Assembly: GCA_048268885.1 (NCBI GenBank)
Contig: JBLWUP010000009.1
Span: 97,311 to 161,310 of the forward strand
DNA length: 64,000 bases
Reading direction: 5' to 3'
DNA from: Pelagibius sp048268885
GTDB taxonomy: Bacteria > Pseudomonadota > Alphaproteobacteria > Kiloniellales > Kiloniellaceae
This document shows, piece by piece, positions 43,556 through 52,607 of this stretch. Each line of letters begins with the position of its first letter. Within the stretch, counting starts at the first letter, position 1. The position numbers and the translations under genes were made by a program. The notes beneath the pieces were generated by a model that was not told the origin of the DNA, ran no database searches, and saw only the letters and a program-made list of their open reading frames with translations.

Positions 43556-44526
43556 CCGGCGAGGCCGAGCCAGGGAGAGCCGGCCAGGATGCCCGCCAGC
43601 AGCAGCCAGCCGGCGACGCGGTTGGACTTGAACTTGGCAAGGCAGTTGAAGGGGGCATTCAGGTCGACGTCGATGACCTGCCAGGCGAACTGTGCGCCGG
43701 TGGCGGCGAGGCCGATCCAGAAGGGCCACAGCAGGTCCGCCATCCAGCCGGCGGCGCCGAACAGCGCCAGCGCCACGGCGAAGAAGCCGCCGAGCCAGGG
43801 CTTGCTGCCCGCGCCGAGCCGCAGCGCCAGGGACTTCACGCCGATCAGGGCGTCGTCTTCCTTGTCCTGGTGGGCGTAGATGGTGTCGTAGCCCAGCGTC
43901 CAGGCGATGCCGCCGATATAGAGCAATACCGGCGGCCAGCCGAAGACCCCGGTGGCCGCGGTCCAGCCGATCAGCGCGCCCCAATTGAAGGTGAGCCCGA
44001 GCCAGGCCTGCGGCCAGTAGGTGATGCGCTTCATCAGCGGATAGGGAAAGACCAGCAGCAGCGAGGCGCAGCCCAGGGCGATGGTCAGCCCGTTCATCTG
44101 CGCCAGGATGGCGAAGGAGACCAGCAGCAGCGCCAGCAGGAAGACCGCGGCCTGCAGCAGGCTGACCTCGCCCGAGGGGATCGGGCGGGTGGCGGTGCGC
44201 GCGACCTTGCCGTCGATGTCGCGGTCCAGGATGTCGTTCACCGTGCAGCCGGCGCCGCGCATCAGGATCGCGCCGACCCCGAAATAGAGGTAGAGCCACC
44301 AGGAAGGGCCCGCGTTGAACGCGGCATCGCCCAGGGCGATGGCCCACCAGCCCGGCAGCAGCAGCAGCCAGGTGCCGATCGGCCGATCGAGGCGGGCCAG
44401 GCGCAGGTAGGGTCGCGCCGCCGCCGGGGCGAGGCGCAGCACCCAGTGGTCGGCGCGGATATCGCTGGCCCCCGAACCGGCCCCCGAATCGGAAGAGGCC
44501 CTCGAACTGGAAGACATGTTGTTCAT
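43552..44526 (-). CDS. ubiA: 4-hydroxybenzoate polyprenyltransferase
   Basis: Prenylates 4-hydroxybenzoate in ubiquinone synthesis. The 324-residue protein has eight or nine membrane helices and the two Asp-rich substrate motifs, NDILDRDIDGKV and DTIYAHQDKEDD. The first ~25 residues are a Ser/Gly/Ala-rich extension; a later start would also fit. Its product is a precursor for UbiD, whose gene is at 35485-36999. Confidence 0.92.
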   Translation of the reverse strand: MNNMSSSSRASSDSGAGSGASDIRADHWVLRLAPAAARPYLRLARLDRPIGTWLLLLPGWWAIALGDAAFNAGPSWWLYLYFGVGAILMRGAGCTVNDILDRDIDGKVARTATRPIPSGEVSLLQAAVFLLALLLVSFAILAQMNGLTIALGCASLLLVFPYPLMKRITYWPQAWLGLTFNWGALIGWTAATGVFGWPPVLLYIGGIAWTLGYDTIYAHQDKEDDALIGVKSLALRLGAGSKPWLGGFFAVALALFGAAGWMADLLWPFWIGLAATGAQFAWQVIDVDLNAPFNCLAKFKSNRVAGWLLLAGILAGSPWLGLAG

Positions 44527-44615
44527 CCCCTAATCTTTACCGGCGAATCGGAGCGGGAGAAAGCCGTGCGTCGCGCCGCTGGTATGCACGCATAGCTCTC
44601 TCGTGCCCTCAAGCG

Positions 44616-44720
44616 GTCATCCCGGCCAAGCGAGCGGTAGCGAGCGCGCGCCGGGATCCAGGGGCCGTATGCTCGTGCGCCCGCCCTGGACCCTCGGGAC
44701 AAGCCCGAGGGTGACGACTG
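44616..44720. repeat. GTCATCCCGG-type palindromic repeats
   Basis: Two short palindromes in series: GGTCATCCCGGCC...GGCCGGGATCC-like arms (44616-44660) and CCCTCGGGACAAGCCCGAGGG (44691-44711). Same family style as the pair at 5068-5187. It lies in the leader between divergent ubiA and rsmE. Confidence 0.55.
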
Positions 44721-44797
44721 TAGAAGACTGCGCCGCCGGTGCCGGGGTAGACAGGCGAGGAATGCCGAATGAACGCGAAGACGGCACGGAAGTCGCT

Positions 44798-45613
44798 ATG
44801 ACGACAGCAGCCAAAGCGGCGACCCGGCTTTACGTAGACGACACCCTGGCGGCGGCGCGGACGCTGGGGCTGGACCACGGCCAGTCGCACTTCCTGCGCT
44901 CGGTGCTGCGGCTCGGCACGGGCGCGCGCCTGGCCGTGTTCAACGGGCGCGACGGCGAATGGCTGGCCGAGATCGAGGGGCTCGGCAAGGGCTGGTGCTC
45001 GCTGCAGGTGCTGGAGCAGCGCCGCGCGCCGCAGCCGGAGCCGGATCTCTGGCTGGTCTTCGCGCCGATCAAGCGGGCGCGCATCGACTTCATCGCGGAA
45101 AAGGCGACGGAACTCGGCTGCTCTGTCCTGCAGCCGGTGATGACCCGCTTCACCGCGGTCAGCCGGGTCAACGAGGAGCGCCTGGCCGCCAACGCCCGGG
45201 AGGCCGCCGAGCAGTGCGAGCGCCTGACGGTCCCGGAAGTGCGCGAAACGGTGAGCTTCGGCAAGCTGCTCGACGACTGGCCGGCCGGGCGGCGCCTTCT
45301 GGTCTGCGCCGAGTGGGGCGAGGCGAAACCCATCGCCGAGGCCCTGCAGCGGATTCGCGCGGAGGTAGGGGATGGCCCCGGTGGCGCAATCGGGCCCTGG
45401 GCCGTCATGACCGGCCCGGAGGGCGGCTTTGCCGAGAGTGAACTTGACGCCCTTCGCAAACTGCCCTTTGTTACGCCGGTCGGGCTCGGGCCCCGGATTC
45501 TCCGGGCCGATACCGCGGCCCTGACGGCCATCGCCTGCTGGCAGGCGATCCTCGGGGACGGGGCGCGGCGGCCGCCGGCGGCTCTGGCGGGGTTTCCCGC
45601 GCCGGAGCGCTGA
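44798..45613 (+). CDS. rsmE: 16S rRNA (uracil(1498)-N(3))-methyltransferase
   Basis: A SPOUT-fold methyltransferase acting on U1498 of 16S rRNA, 271 residues. N-terminal PUA-like region (HFLRSVLRLGTGARLAVFNGRDGEW in parts), then FIAEKATELGCSVLQPV, MTGPEGGF and the knot motif LGPRILRADTAALTA. The start at 44798 (MTTAAK) is preferred; 44762 is possible. A 275-base gap to gshA holds short GGCC-rich repeats and no supported gene. Confidence 0.92.
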   Translation: MTTAAKAATRLYVDDTLAAARTLGLDHGQSHFLRSVLRLGTGARLAVFNGRDGEWLAEIEGLGKGWCSLQVLEQRRAPQPEPDLWLVFAPIKRARIDFIAEKATELGCSVLQPVMTRFTAVSRVNEERLAANAREAAEQCERLTVPEVRETVSFGKLLDDWPAGRRLLVCAEWGEAKPIAEALQRIRAEVGDGPGGAIGPWAVMTGPEGGFAESELDALRKLPFVTPVGLGPRILRADTAALTAIACWQAILGDGARRPPAALAGFPAPER

Positions 45614-45888
45614 AAGCTTTGGCCCGTTGGCATTTTGGCCTGTTCGGCCCGACGGCATTTAGGCCTAATGGCCGAATAGACTTGAAGGGTGCCTTCGGGC
45701 TCCCCTTGTAGTTCCAATGCAGCAGGTTCCGCCAAGAGGGCCGCCGCATCCGACCGCAACTAGGAATACGAACCACCAGGCGCCCGGGGGGCGGACGCCG
45801 AAATCATTCACAATAAAACGTTCGATCGGGCGGTTCGAAAGGGAACCGGAACGCATCGGGCTGGATTCCAGGACAAGGGGATCAAGGC

Positions 45889-47253
45889 ATGTCCGCTCCT
45901 CCGCAAAGCCAGGGTGATACCCTGACCGACAAAGCACAGCTCATTGCCTACCTGGAGGAAGGCTGCAAAGCGCCCGAAGACTGGCGTATCGGCACCGAGC
46001 ACGAGAAATTCTGCTTCTCCCTGGACGATTTTCGCCCGCTGCCCTACGGGGGCGAGCGCGGCATCCGCGCGCTGCTCGAGGGCCTGCAGCGCTTCGGCTG
46101 GGCGCCGGTCATGGAGGGCGAGAACGTCATCGCCCTGGCCAAGAACGGCGCCAGCGTGTCCCTGGAGCCGGGCGGCCAGGTCGAACTGTCCGGCGCGCCC
46201 CTGAAGTCGATCCACGATACCTGCAGCGAGGTGCACACCCACCTCGACCAGATCCGCCAGGTCGCCGGGCCGATGAACGTGGCCGCCATGGGCCTGGGCT
46301 TTCAGCCCAAGTGGACCCGCGCGGACATCCCCTGGATGCCCAAGGGCCGCTACAAGATCATGGGCGACTACATGCCCAAGATGGGCAGCCTCGGCCTCGA
46401 CATGATGCTGCGGACCTGCACCGTGCAGGTGAACCTGGACTTCCAGTCGGAAGCCGACATGGTGAAGAAGTTCCGCGTCGGCCTGGCGCTGCAGCCGGTG
46501 GCGACCGCGCTGTTCGCCAATTCGCCCTTCACCGAGGGCCGGCCCAACGGCTTCCTCAGTTTCCGCAGCCACATCTGGACCGACACGGACCCCGACCGCT
46601 GCGGCATCCTGCCTTTCGTCTTCGAGGACGGCATGGGGTTCGAGCGCTATGTCGACCACGTGCTCGACGTGCCGATGTACTTCGTCTACCGCGACGGCAA
46701 GTACATCGACGCCTCCGGGCAGTCGTTCCGCGACTTCCTGGAGGGCAAGCTGCCGGCGCTGCCGGGCGAGAAGCCGAAGATGGGCGATTGGGCGGACCAT
46801 CTCTCGACCCTTTTCCCCGAAGTGCGGCTGAAGAAGTTTCTCGAGATGCGCGGCGCCGACGGCGGCCCCTGGAAGTCGCTCTGCGCCCTGCCGGCGCTTT
46901 GGGTCGGCCTGCTCTACGATCAAACGGCGCTGGACGCGGCCTGGGACCTGGTGAAGGATTGGACCCTGGAAGAACACCAGTACCTGCGCGACGAGGTGCC
47001 GAAGCAGGCCCTGCACACGCCCTTCCGCGGCAAGACGTTGAACGCGGTGGCCCATCAGGCGGTGGAGATCGCCGCCCAGGGTCTCAAGGCGCGCCGCCGC
47101 CTGGACGGCCAGGGCGACGACGAGAGCCACTTCCTCTCCCTGCTGCGCAGCCGCGTCGAGCGCGAGAAGTCGCCCGCCGAATACCTGCTCGACGACTTCC
47201 ACGGCCGCTGGCGGGAATCCATCGACCCCATCTTCACCGAGTGCGCCTACTAA
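45889..47253 (+). CDS. gshA: Glutamate-cysteine ligase
   Basis: First enzyme of glutathione synthesis. The 454-residue protein belongs to the alphaproteobacterial/plant-type class: WRIGTEHEKFCF, GQVELSGAPLKSIHDTC, MPKGRYKIMGDYMPKMG and SFRSHIWTDTDPDRCG are typical. The stop codon TAA is the first three bases of the two-hairpin repeat, copy 2. gshB is not in the window. Confidence 0.94.
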   Translation: MSAPPQSQGDTLTDKAQLIAYLEEGCKAPEDWRIGTEHEKFCFSLDDFRPLPYGGERGIRALLEGLQRFGWAPVMEGENVIALAKNGASVSLEPGGQVELSGAPLKSIHDTCSEVHTHLDQIRQVAGPMNVAAMGLGFQPKWTRADIPWMPKGRYKIMGDYMPKMGSLGLDMMLRTCTVQVNLDFQSEADMVKKFRVGLALQPVATALFANSPFTEGRPNGFLSFRSHIWTDTDPDRCGILPFVFEDGMGFERYVDHVLDVPMYFVYRDGKYIDASGQSFRDFLEGKLPALPGEKPKMGDWADHLSTLFPEVRLKKFLEMRGADGGPWKSLCALPALWVGLLYDQTALDAAWDLVKDWTLEEHQYLRDEVPKQALHTPFRGKTLNAVAHQAVEIAAQGLKARRRLDGQGDDESHFLSLLRSRVEREKSPAEYLLDDFHGRWRESIDPIFTECAY

Positions 47254-47390
47254 ATCGGATCACGTTGAGACAGAACCACCAAGTGGTTCTGTCTCAACGT
47301 GTGAATCCGATCTATTTCTAATACATAGAGCAGATTCACAGGGTTGGTGGATCGCCTTCGGCGATTCCAGCCGACCCTGATCTGCTCTAG
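47251..47390. repeat. Two-hairpin intergenic element, copy 2
   Basis: Same 140-base element as 24772-24911. Inner stem of hairpin 1 is GTTGAGACAGAACCAC/GTGGTTCTGTCTCAAC: compared with copy 1 one base pair has changed on both sides (T-A to G-C), so pairing is kept. Its first bases TAA are the gshA stop codon. It separates convergent gshA and a PAS_5 gene. Confidence 0.85.
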
Positions 47391-47405
47391 GACCCGGCCC
47401 CCGGG

Positions 47406-47981
47406 CTAGACCTGGATCTCGAAGACCGTCTGGGGCAGCAGCTTTTCGTAGTTGATGTCCTGGCGGTAGTCGAACTCGATCGCCGTGCTGAACTGCTGAT
47501 AGCAGAGCAGGCGGGAGACGCAGCCGTCGTCGCCGTAGGGCAGGGCGATGCGCCAGGCCTTGCGGCTCTGGCTGCCGTAGCCGGGGTCTTCCAGCCGGAA
47601 GTCGTGGCAGGAATAGATCGGTATGCCCCTGGCCGCGCAGGCCAGAAGCTGCTGCTCGATCATGCGGATATAGGGCGTGTCGCCGAAGGCCTCCTTCGGG
47701 CTCTTGCCCCGGATGTCGGTCTTCAGCGCCGTGATGACCCTTTCGCCGAGCACACGGTAGATGAGCCTGCCGTCCTGCACTTCGAAGAGGATGATGTTGG
47801 CGGCCAGCGTGGGCACCACGAAGGGGTCGATCTGCTGGCGCAGGGGAAAGGCGCGCCCGCCCCGCTGGTCGCACCAGTGGCCCAGGATCTCCTGATAGGA
47901 CTCCGGCTGGATTTCTCCGATGGCGATGCGCTCGAAGACGGGCTGCGCATCGGAGGAAGGATGGGTGGTCGGCGCGTCCAC
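47406..47981 (-). CDS. PAS_5 domain protein
   Basis: A 191-residue PAS_5 family member, the third in the window. GHWCDQRGGRAFPLRQQIDP, ANIILFEVQDGRLIYRVLGERV and RKAWRIALPYGDDG show the pattern. The start is taken as GTG 47981 and is uncertain; no ribosome site is visible. Ligand and partner unknown. Confidence 0.75.
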   Translation of the reverse strand: MDAPTTHPSSDAQPVFERIAIGEIQPESYQEILGHWCDQRGGRAFPLRQQIDPFVVPTLAANIILFEVQDGRLIYRVLGERVITALKTDIRGKSPKEAFGDTPYIRMIEQQLLACAARGIPIYSCHDFRLEDPGYGSQSRKAWRIALPYGDDGCVSRLLCYQQFSTAIEFDYRQDINYEKLLPQTVFEIQV

Positions 47982-48203
47982 GGGCGGCGTTTTCAGATCC
48001 TCTGCTCATGTCGCGGGCAAGCCGGCTGGGGCGCCGCTCGGCGGCTCCCGGCAGAAATCGGCCCTGCCGTTTAGACTAGTCTCTCCCGGCAGGTCTTGGA
48101 TGAACAAGTGTTTATATGTGCTCAGCCAATTTTTGCTGCCCGAGGTTGAGCGCCCCGCCCCGGGACCAGCCTTCGGTTAAGGTCGGACGGTTTCCGCGCC
48201 GCA

Positions 48204-48737
48204 TCAGTCGGCCTCGGGCGCTTCTCCGCTAGCGGCCTTCTCGCGCGCCTCCTGGGCCAGCCTCAGGGCGCGGACCAGGGCCGGCGACATGGTCGTTTTG
48301 GCCGCTTTCTGCGCCGGGGTCAGGTTTAGCTGGTCCAGCTGGTGCTGGGCCTCGATGGCCAGGATCTCGGCGCGCAGGGCGGCGATGCGGGCTTCGTAGA
48401 GGTCGCCGCCAAGCGGCTTGGAGGTGCCGACGCCGCTGAAGGTGCGCGGCGCGGCCAGGCCCCGGGATTCGGTGCCGCGCAGCAGCTGGGTGCGCGGCGG
48501 CGTGCCGGTCACCGTGTAGTTGCCGATGCGCTGTCCGGCGGGCCCATTGTTGAAGATGACCGTATTGCCGACGGTGTTGTGCGATCCGCGCGCGCCGCAG
48601 AAGGTCGAGGATCCGATGGTGGTGCAGGACTGCGCCACGGCGACCGTCCCTCCGGCGGTGGTTCCCGCCGCGGCGAGCAGCAGCAGGCCGGCGAGGCCGG
48701 GCAACAGCGGCGTGGTGGTCAGGCGCTTTGTCGACAT
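48204..48737 (-). CDS. Secreted hypothetical protein A
   Basis: A 177-residue exported protein with a signal peptide ending near AVAQS. The mature N-terminus has two Cys (SCTTIGSSTFCGARG) and an Asn/Gly-rich segment; the C-terminal half is helical and charged. It shares its last ~40 residues (LTPAQKAAKTTMSPALVRAL) with the gene at 49203-49616 (LSPAQEAAKSGMAPALMRAL). GGGAG lies upstream of the start. No known family recognised. Confidence 0.72.
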   Translation of the reverse strand: MSTKRLTTTPLLPGLAGLLLLAAAGTTAGGTVAVAQSCTTIGSSTFCGARGSHNTVGNTVIFNNGPAGQRIGNYTVTGTPPRTQLLRGTESRGLAAPRTFSGVGTSKPLGGDLYEARIAALRAEILAIEAQHQLDQLNLTPAQKAAKTTMSPALVRALRLAQEAREKAASGEAPEAD

Positions 48738-48972
48738 CTTGGGGCTCCCGTCGTTTCTCTCACCAGGTAGGGGTCCTTGGGAGTTACGCGGTCTGACCTC
48801 TATATGGGTTCAGCCGGGCCGGATTCACAGGGGCGCGCGCGGAGTCGCAAAGGAGGCGGAGGCCCCAGGTCGGCCGGACGACTGGCGTTTTGCAGCGGGC
48901 GGGCGCGGGCGCTAAACTCTGGCGCGAAGACGTCCCCCACCCGGGAAATGCAGCAGGAAAGGTGCCTACCCG

Positions 48973-49188
48973 ATGCCCATGGAACCCGAGGACCGGCGCT
49001 GGCTCTGGGAATGGGGCCGCAAGCTGGCCTTGACCGCCTACCTGCTCTTCCTGCTCGCCTTCATGGCCGGCCATCCGGCCCCGGGCAGCCTGGCCAGTAT
49101 CAGCTACGCCGCGATGATGGCCATCGTGCCGGCACTGATCGCCACCGCCGGCGTGCTCGGACTCATGCTCTATCTGCGCAAACGTTAG
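48973..49188 (+). CDS. Small two-helix membrane protein
   Basis: A 71-residue protein with two membrane helices (LALTAYLLFLLAFMAGH and AAMMAIVPALIATAGVLGLMLYL) and charged ends (EPEDRRWLWEWGRK, LRKR). AGGAAAGG lies upstream. It is on the opposite strand, between the two related secreted genes. No family recognised. Confidence 0.6.
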   Translation: MPMEPEDRRWLWEWGRKLALTAYLLFLLAFMAGHPAPGSLASISYAAMMAIVPALIATAGVLGLMLYLRKR

Positions 49189-49202
49189 CCGCCGAGAATG
49201 GC

Positions 49203-49616
49203 TTAATCTGCCGCGTCGGCGTCCTGCCGGGCCTGCTTGGCCCGGGTGAGGGCGCGCATGAGGGCGGGCGCCATCCCGCTTTTCGCGGCTTCCTGGGCCG
49301 GCGACAGCGGCAGGGATTCCAGGCGGCTGCGGGCGGTCATGCTCTGCAAGCGGTCCTGCAGTCCGGCGAGGGCCGAGCTGTAGTCCTCGCCGCTGCCGAA
49401 GTAGGCCTGCCGGTTCCCGGCGTTGGTGCGGCGCGGCACGCGCAGTTCGCCGAACTCGAAGGTCGTGCCCTGGCTCTCTCCATAGATGATGCGCGGCGGC
49501 GTGCGTCCCGCGGTCTTGGCGCTCTCGGCGGTTTCTGCCGCGATGGAAGCCGCCGGGACGAGCAGCAGCGCGACGGCGAACGCTGTGGAGAGGATATGTT
49601 TCACCGAAGGTCGCAT
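49203..49616 (-). CDS. Secreted hypothetical protein B, paralogue of A
   Basis: A 137-residue exported protein with a signal peptide ending near SIAAE. It shares TPPR...G-E and the C-terminal LSPAQEAAKSGMAPALMRALTRAKQAR block with protein A at 48204-48737. The start at 49616 gives a normal signal peptide; a GTG (Val-Lys-His) a few codons later is possible. Function unknown. Confidence 0.68.
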   Translation of the reverse strand: MRPSVKHILSTAFAVALLLVPAASIAAETAESAKTAGRTPPRIIYGESQGTTFEFGELRVPRRTNAGNRQAYFGSGEDYSSALAGLQDRLQSMTARSRLESLPLSPAQEAAKSGMAPALMRALTRAKQARQDADAAD

Positions 49617-49781
49617 CCTGCCGGAAGAGGGGGCCAGGCAGCGAGGCGGCGGATCCCGCGTCGCTCCGGCAGCCATCATCGCAGCGACAGGTTCCCCAGG
49701 CCTTAACAGAGGTTAAGTTCGCCCGGAAATCTGGTCCTGCCGGCCGAATCTGGCCGCCGGAGCGCGGATCGTCCTTGCGGC

Positions 49782-50836
49782 TCAGGTCACCGCCAGCGGA
49801 TTGCCGGGGGAGCCGGTCGCACCCTTGATCGGCAAGGGGGCGAAGACGTAGGCGAACTGCCAGGCGGAGTCTGCCGCCAGGCCTTCGAAATTCAGGTTCT
49901 CATGCAGGTAGATGCCGTTGCGCACCAGCAGTTCCTGGTGCGCCGGGAACACCTGCTTGGAATCGGGATTGGGCACCACTTCGACGCCCCAGCAGTCGGC
50001 GCCGACCAGGCAGACCTGCTTGGCCGCCAGCCAGCGGGCGGCCTCCAGGCCGATGCCCGGCTCGCCGCTGTTGAAGCGGGCGTTGTCTTCCTTCCACAGA
50101 AGGCCCCAGCCGGTGCGGATGAAGACCGCATCGCCGGGGGTGAGCGCGTCGGCAGAGAGACCCTGGCGGTCGAGCGCCGCTTCCAGGTCGGCCACGCTGA
50201 CCTCGGTGCCGGCGTCAAGCATCCCGCCCTTCAGGCCCATGACGTCGATCAGCAGGCCGGGGGTGAAAAAGGGCTTCACGTTCTCGACGCCGAGCTTTTT
50301 CAGGCCGTAGGGCGAGGCGGCCTCGGCCATCAGACGCCGTTGTAGAGCCGCTGTTCGGCCTGGTTGCCGGCGGCGCCGGTTTCGACGCCGATGTGGCCCA
50401 GGCCGTCGAACTGGGTGCCGACCTGGCCGATTTCGGTGGCGAGGAACTCGTCGTTCCACAGGATCTTGTTGTCGCCGAAGATGCCGCCGGTCGGCATGCC
50501 CGGCGTGCGCAGGCCGAAGACCCGCTGGCCGAAGAGGGGCATTTCCGGTTCGTAGACGTGGCCCAGGCTGTGCACCTTGCCGGTCTTGATCAGCCGGGTG
50601 GCTTCCAGGGTCTTTTCCGGCCCCATCATGTTGGAGGCGCCGGCCTGGTCGTCCGCGCCCCAGCGCGACGGCCACCATTTCTCGCCGATCGGGGTCTGCG
50701 CCGCCGCCGGCCGTGCCGCGCCCAGCGCGCCGGCCCCGAGGGCGGCGCCGGTCAGGCCGATCCCGGAGGTCCTCAGGAAGTCGCGGCGCGCGACCTCTAC
50801 TCTGACTGGCTGCTGACACTCTTCTTTGAAGGTCAT
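49782..50836 (-). pseudogene. Cyclase family (COG1878) gene with a frameshift
   Basis: One gene in two frames. The 5' part (start 50836) encodes a Tat signal (RRDFLRTSGIGLTG), then EKWWPSRWGADDQAGASNMM and GQVGTQFDGLGHIG, and stops after RLYNGV at 50330-50332. The rest continues in the next frame from MAEAASPYGLKKLGVENVKPFF through to PGNPLAVT. Adding one base near 50330 restores a single ~350-residue protein. Intact relatives are secreted metal-dependent amidohydrolase-like (kynurenine formamidase-type) proteins. It may be a real pseudogene or a sequencing error; both halves are well conserved, so decay would be recent. Confidence 0.8.
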
Positions 50837-50998
50837 GACGTCTGCCTCGCTGTTTTCTTGATGGATACAAGAATGCAAGGCAGCCCGACCGGAACTGCAA
50901 CGTCCCCCAATTACCCTGCCCGAAGCCGGCCGTTCAGGCTGCTTCACATCCGCGGCGGCACGCTTTTGTGCCGCCGTACTTCCGTCGCCGGGCGGCGG

Positions 50999-52432
50999 TC
51001 AGGCCGCCGTCCCGCCCACGGTAATGGCGTCGATCAGCATGGTCGGCTGGCCGACGCCGACCGGCACGCCCTGGCCTTCCTTGCCGCAGGTGCCGATGCC
51101 GTCGTCCAGCTTCATGTCGTTGCCGATCATCTTCACCTTGGTCATCACGTCCGGGCCGTTGCCGATCAGGGTTGCGCCCTTCACCGGCGCGCCGATCTTG
51201 CCGTCCTCGATGAGGTAGGCCTCGGTGCAGGAGAACACGAACTTGCCGGAGGTGATGTCGACCTGGCCGCCGCCGAAGTTGACGGCGTAGAGGCCCTTCT
51301 TCACCGAGGAGAGAATTTCCTGCGGGTCGGCATCGCCCGACTGCATCACCGTGTTGGTCATGCGCGGCATGGGGATGTGGGCGTAGCTCTGGCGCCGGCC
51401 GTTGCCGGTGGGCTGCATGCCCATGAGGCGCGCGTTCTGGCGGTCCTGCATGTAGCCGCGCAGGATGCCGTCCTCGATCAGCACCGTGGCTTGGCTCGGC
51501 GTGCCCTCGTCGTCGATGGTCAGCGAGCCGCGGCGGTCGGCCATGGTGCCGTCGTCCAGCACGGTCACGCCCGGCGAGGCGACGCGCTCGCCCAGCAGGC
51601 CGGAGAAGGCCGAGGTCTTCTTGCGGTTGAAGTCGCCTTCCAGGCCGTGGCCGACGGCCTCGTGCAGCAGGATGCCGGGCCAGCCGGCGCCCAGGACCAC
51701 CGGCATCTCGCCGGCCGGGGTGTCGACGGATTCCAGGTTCACCAGGGCCTGGCGCAGGGCCTCGTCGACGCCGGCCTGCCAGTGCGCCGGGTCGAGCAGG
51801 GTTTCGTAGGCGATGCGCCCGCCGCCGCCGTGTCCGCCGGCTTCCATGCGGTCGCCTTCGCCGACCACCACCGAGACGTTGAGACGGACCAGGGGCCGGA
51901 TATCCGCGGCGCGTTCGCCGCCGGCGCGCAGGATCTGCACCGCCTGCCACTCGCCGGCCAGCGCGGCGCTGACCTGCTTCACCCGCGGGTCCTTGGCGCG
52001 GGCGTAGGCGTCGATCTCCGCCAGCAGCTTCACCTTGGCCTCGAAGGGCACGGCGCCGATCGGGTTCTCGTCGCCGTAGAGAATGCGGTTGGTGCCCGCG
52101 GGCCCCTCGGCCATGACGCCGGAATGGCCGGCCTGCACCGCCTTCACGGTCTCGGCGGCGCGGGCGATGGCGGCTTCCGACAGCTCGCTGGCGTGGGCAT
52201 AGCCGGCGGCCTCGCCGGCGATGGCGCGCAGGCCGAAGCCCTGCATGGTGTCGAAGGAGGCTGACTTGAGGCGCCCGTCGTCGAAGGCCAGGGCCTCGGA
52301 CTGGCGGTATTCCAGGAACAGCTCACCGTCATCGGCGCCGGTCATGGCGTCGTTCACAAGGGTTTCCAGGCGGTTGCGGTCGAGACCGGCTCTTGCGTAG
52401 AAAAGCTCGTCGGTGTCGGCGAGGTGTGTCAT
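50999..52432 (-). CDS. tldD: Metalloprotease TldD
   Basis: Catalytic subunit of the TldD/TldE protease. The 477-residue protein carries the zinc motif HEAVGHGLEGDFNRKK (HExxxH) and the family blocks FLEYRQSEALAFDDG, VLDDGTMADRRGSLTIDDEG and NFGGGQVDITSGKFVFSC. GGAGG lies upstream of the start. The partner TldE is at 28252-29595; the two genes are apart, as is common. Confidence 0.95.
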   Translation of the reverse strand: MTHLADTDELFYARAGLDRNRLETLVNDAMTGADDGELFLEYRQSEALAFDDGRLKSASFDTMQGFGLRAIAGEAAGYAHASELSEAAIARAAETVKAVQAGHSGVMAEGPAGTNRILYGDENPIGAVPFEAKVKLLAEIDAYARAKDPRVKQVSAALAGEWQAVQILRAGGERAADIRPLVRLNVSVVVGEGDRMEAGGHGGGGRIAYETLLDPAHWQAGVDEALRQALVNLESVDTPAGEMPVVLGAGWPGILLHEAVGHGLEGDFNRKKTSAFSGLLGERVASPGVTVLDDGTMADRRGSLTIDDEGTPSQATVLIEDGILRGYMQDRQNARLMGMQPTGNGRRQSYAHIPMPRMTNTVMQSGDADPQEILSSVKKGLYAVNFGGGQVDITSGKFVFSCTEAYLIEDGKIGAPVKGATLIGNGPDVMTKVKMIGNDMKLDDGIGTCGKEGQGVPVGVGQPTMLIDAITVGGTAA

Positions 52433-52607
52433 GAAGTGGCCTCCAAGTCCGTGCCGCGGGTCACGCGGGTCGCGGGCGCTCTGCTATGGTGTCGGTATAG
52501 GGGCTAGATTGCCTTAATATGGGGCGGCGGGGCCAGATTAACATCCTTGCCGCCCGAACGCAGGGCACAAGAGGGCCGAGAAGGCCGAGAGGGGAAGAGA
52601 TATCGTC

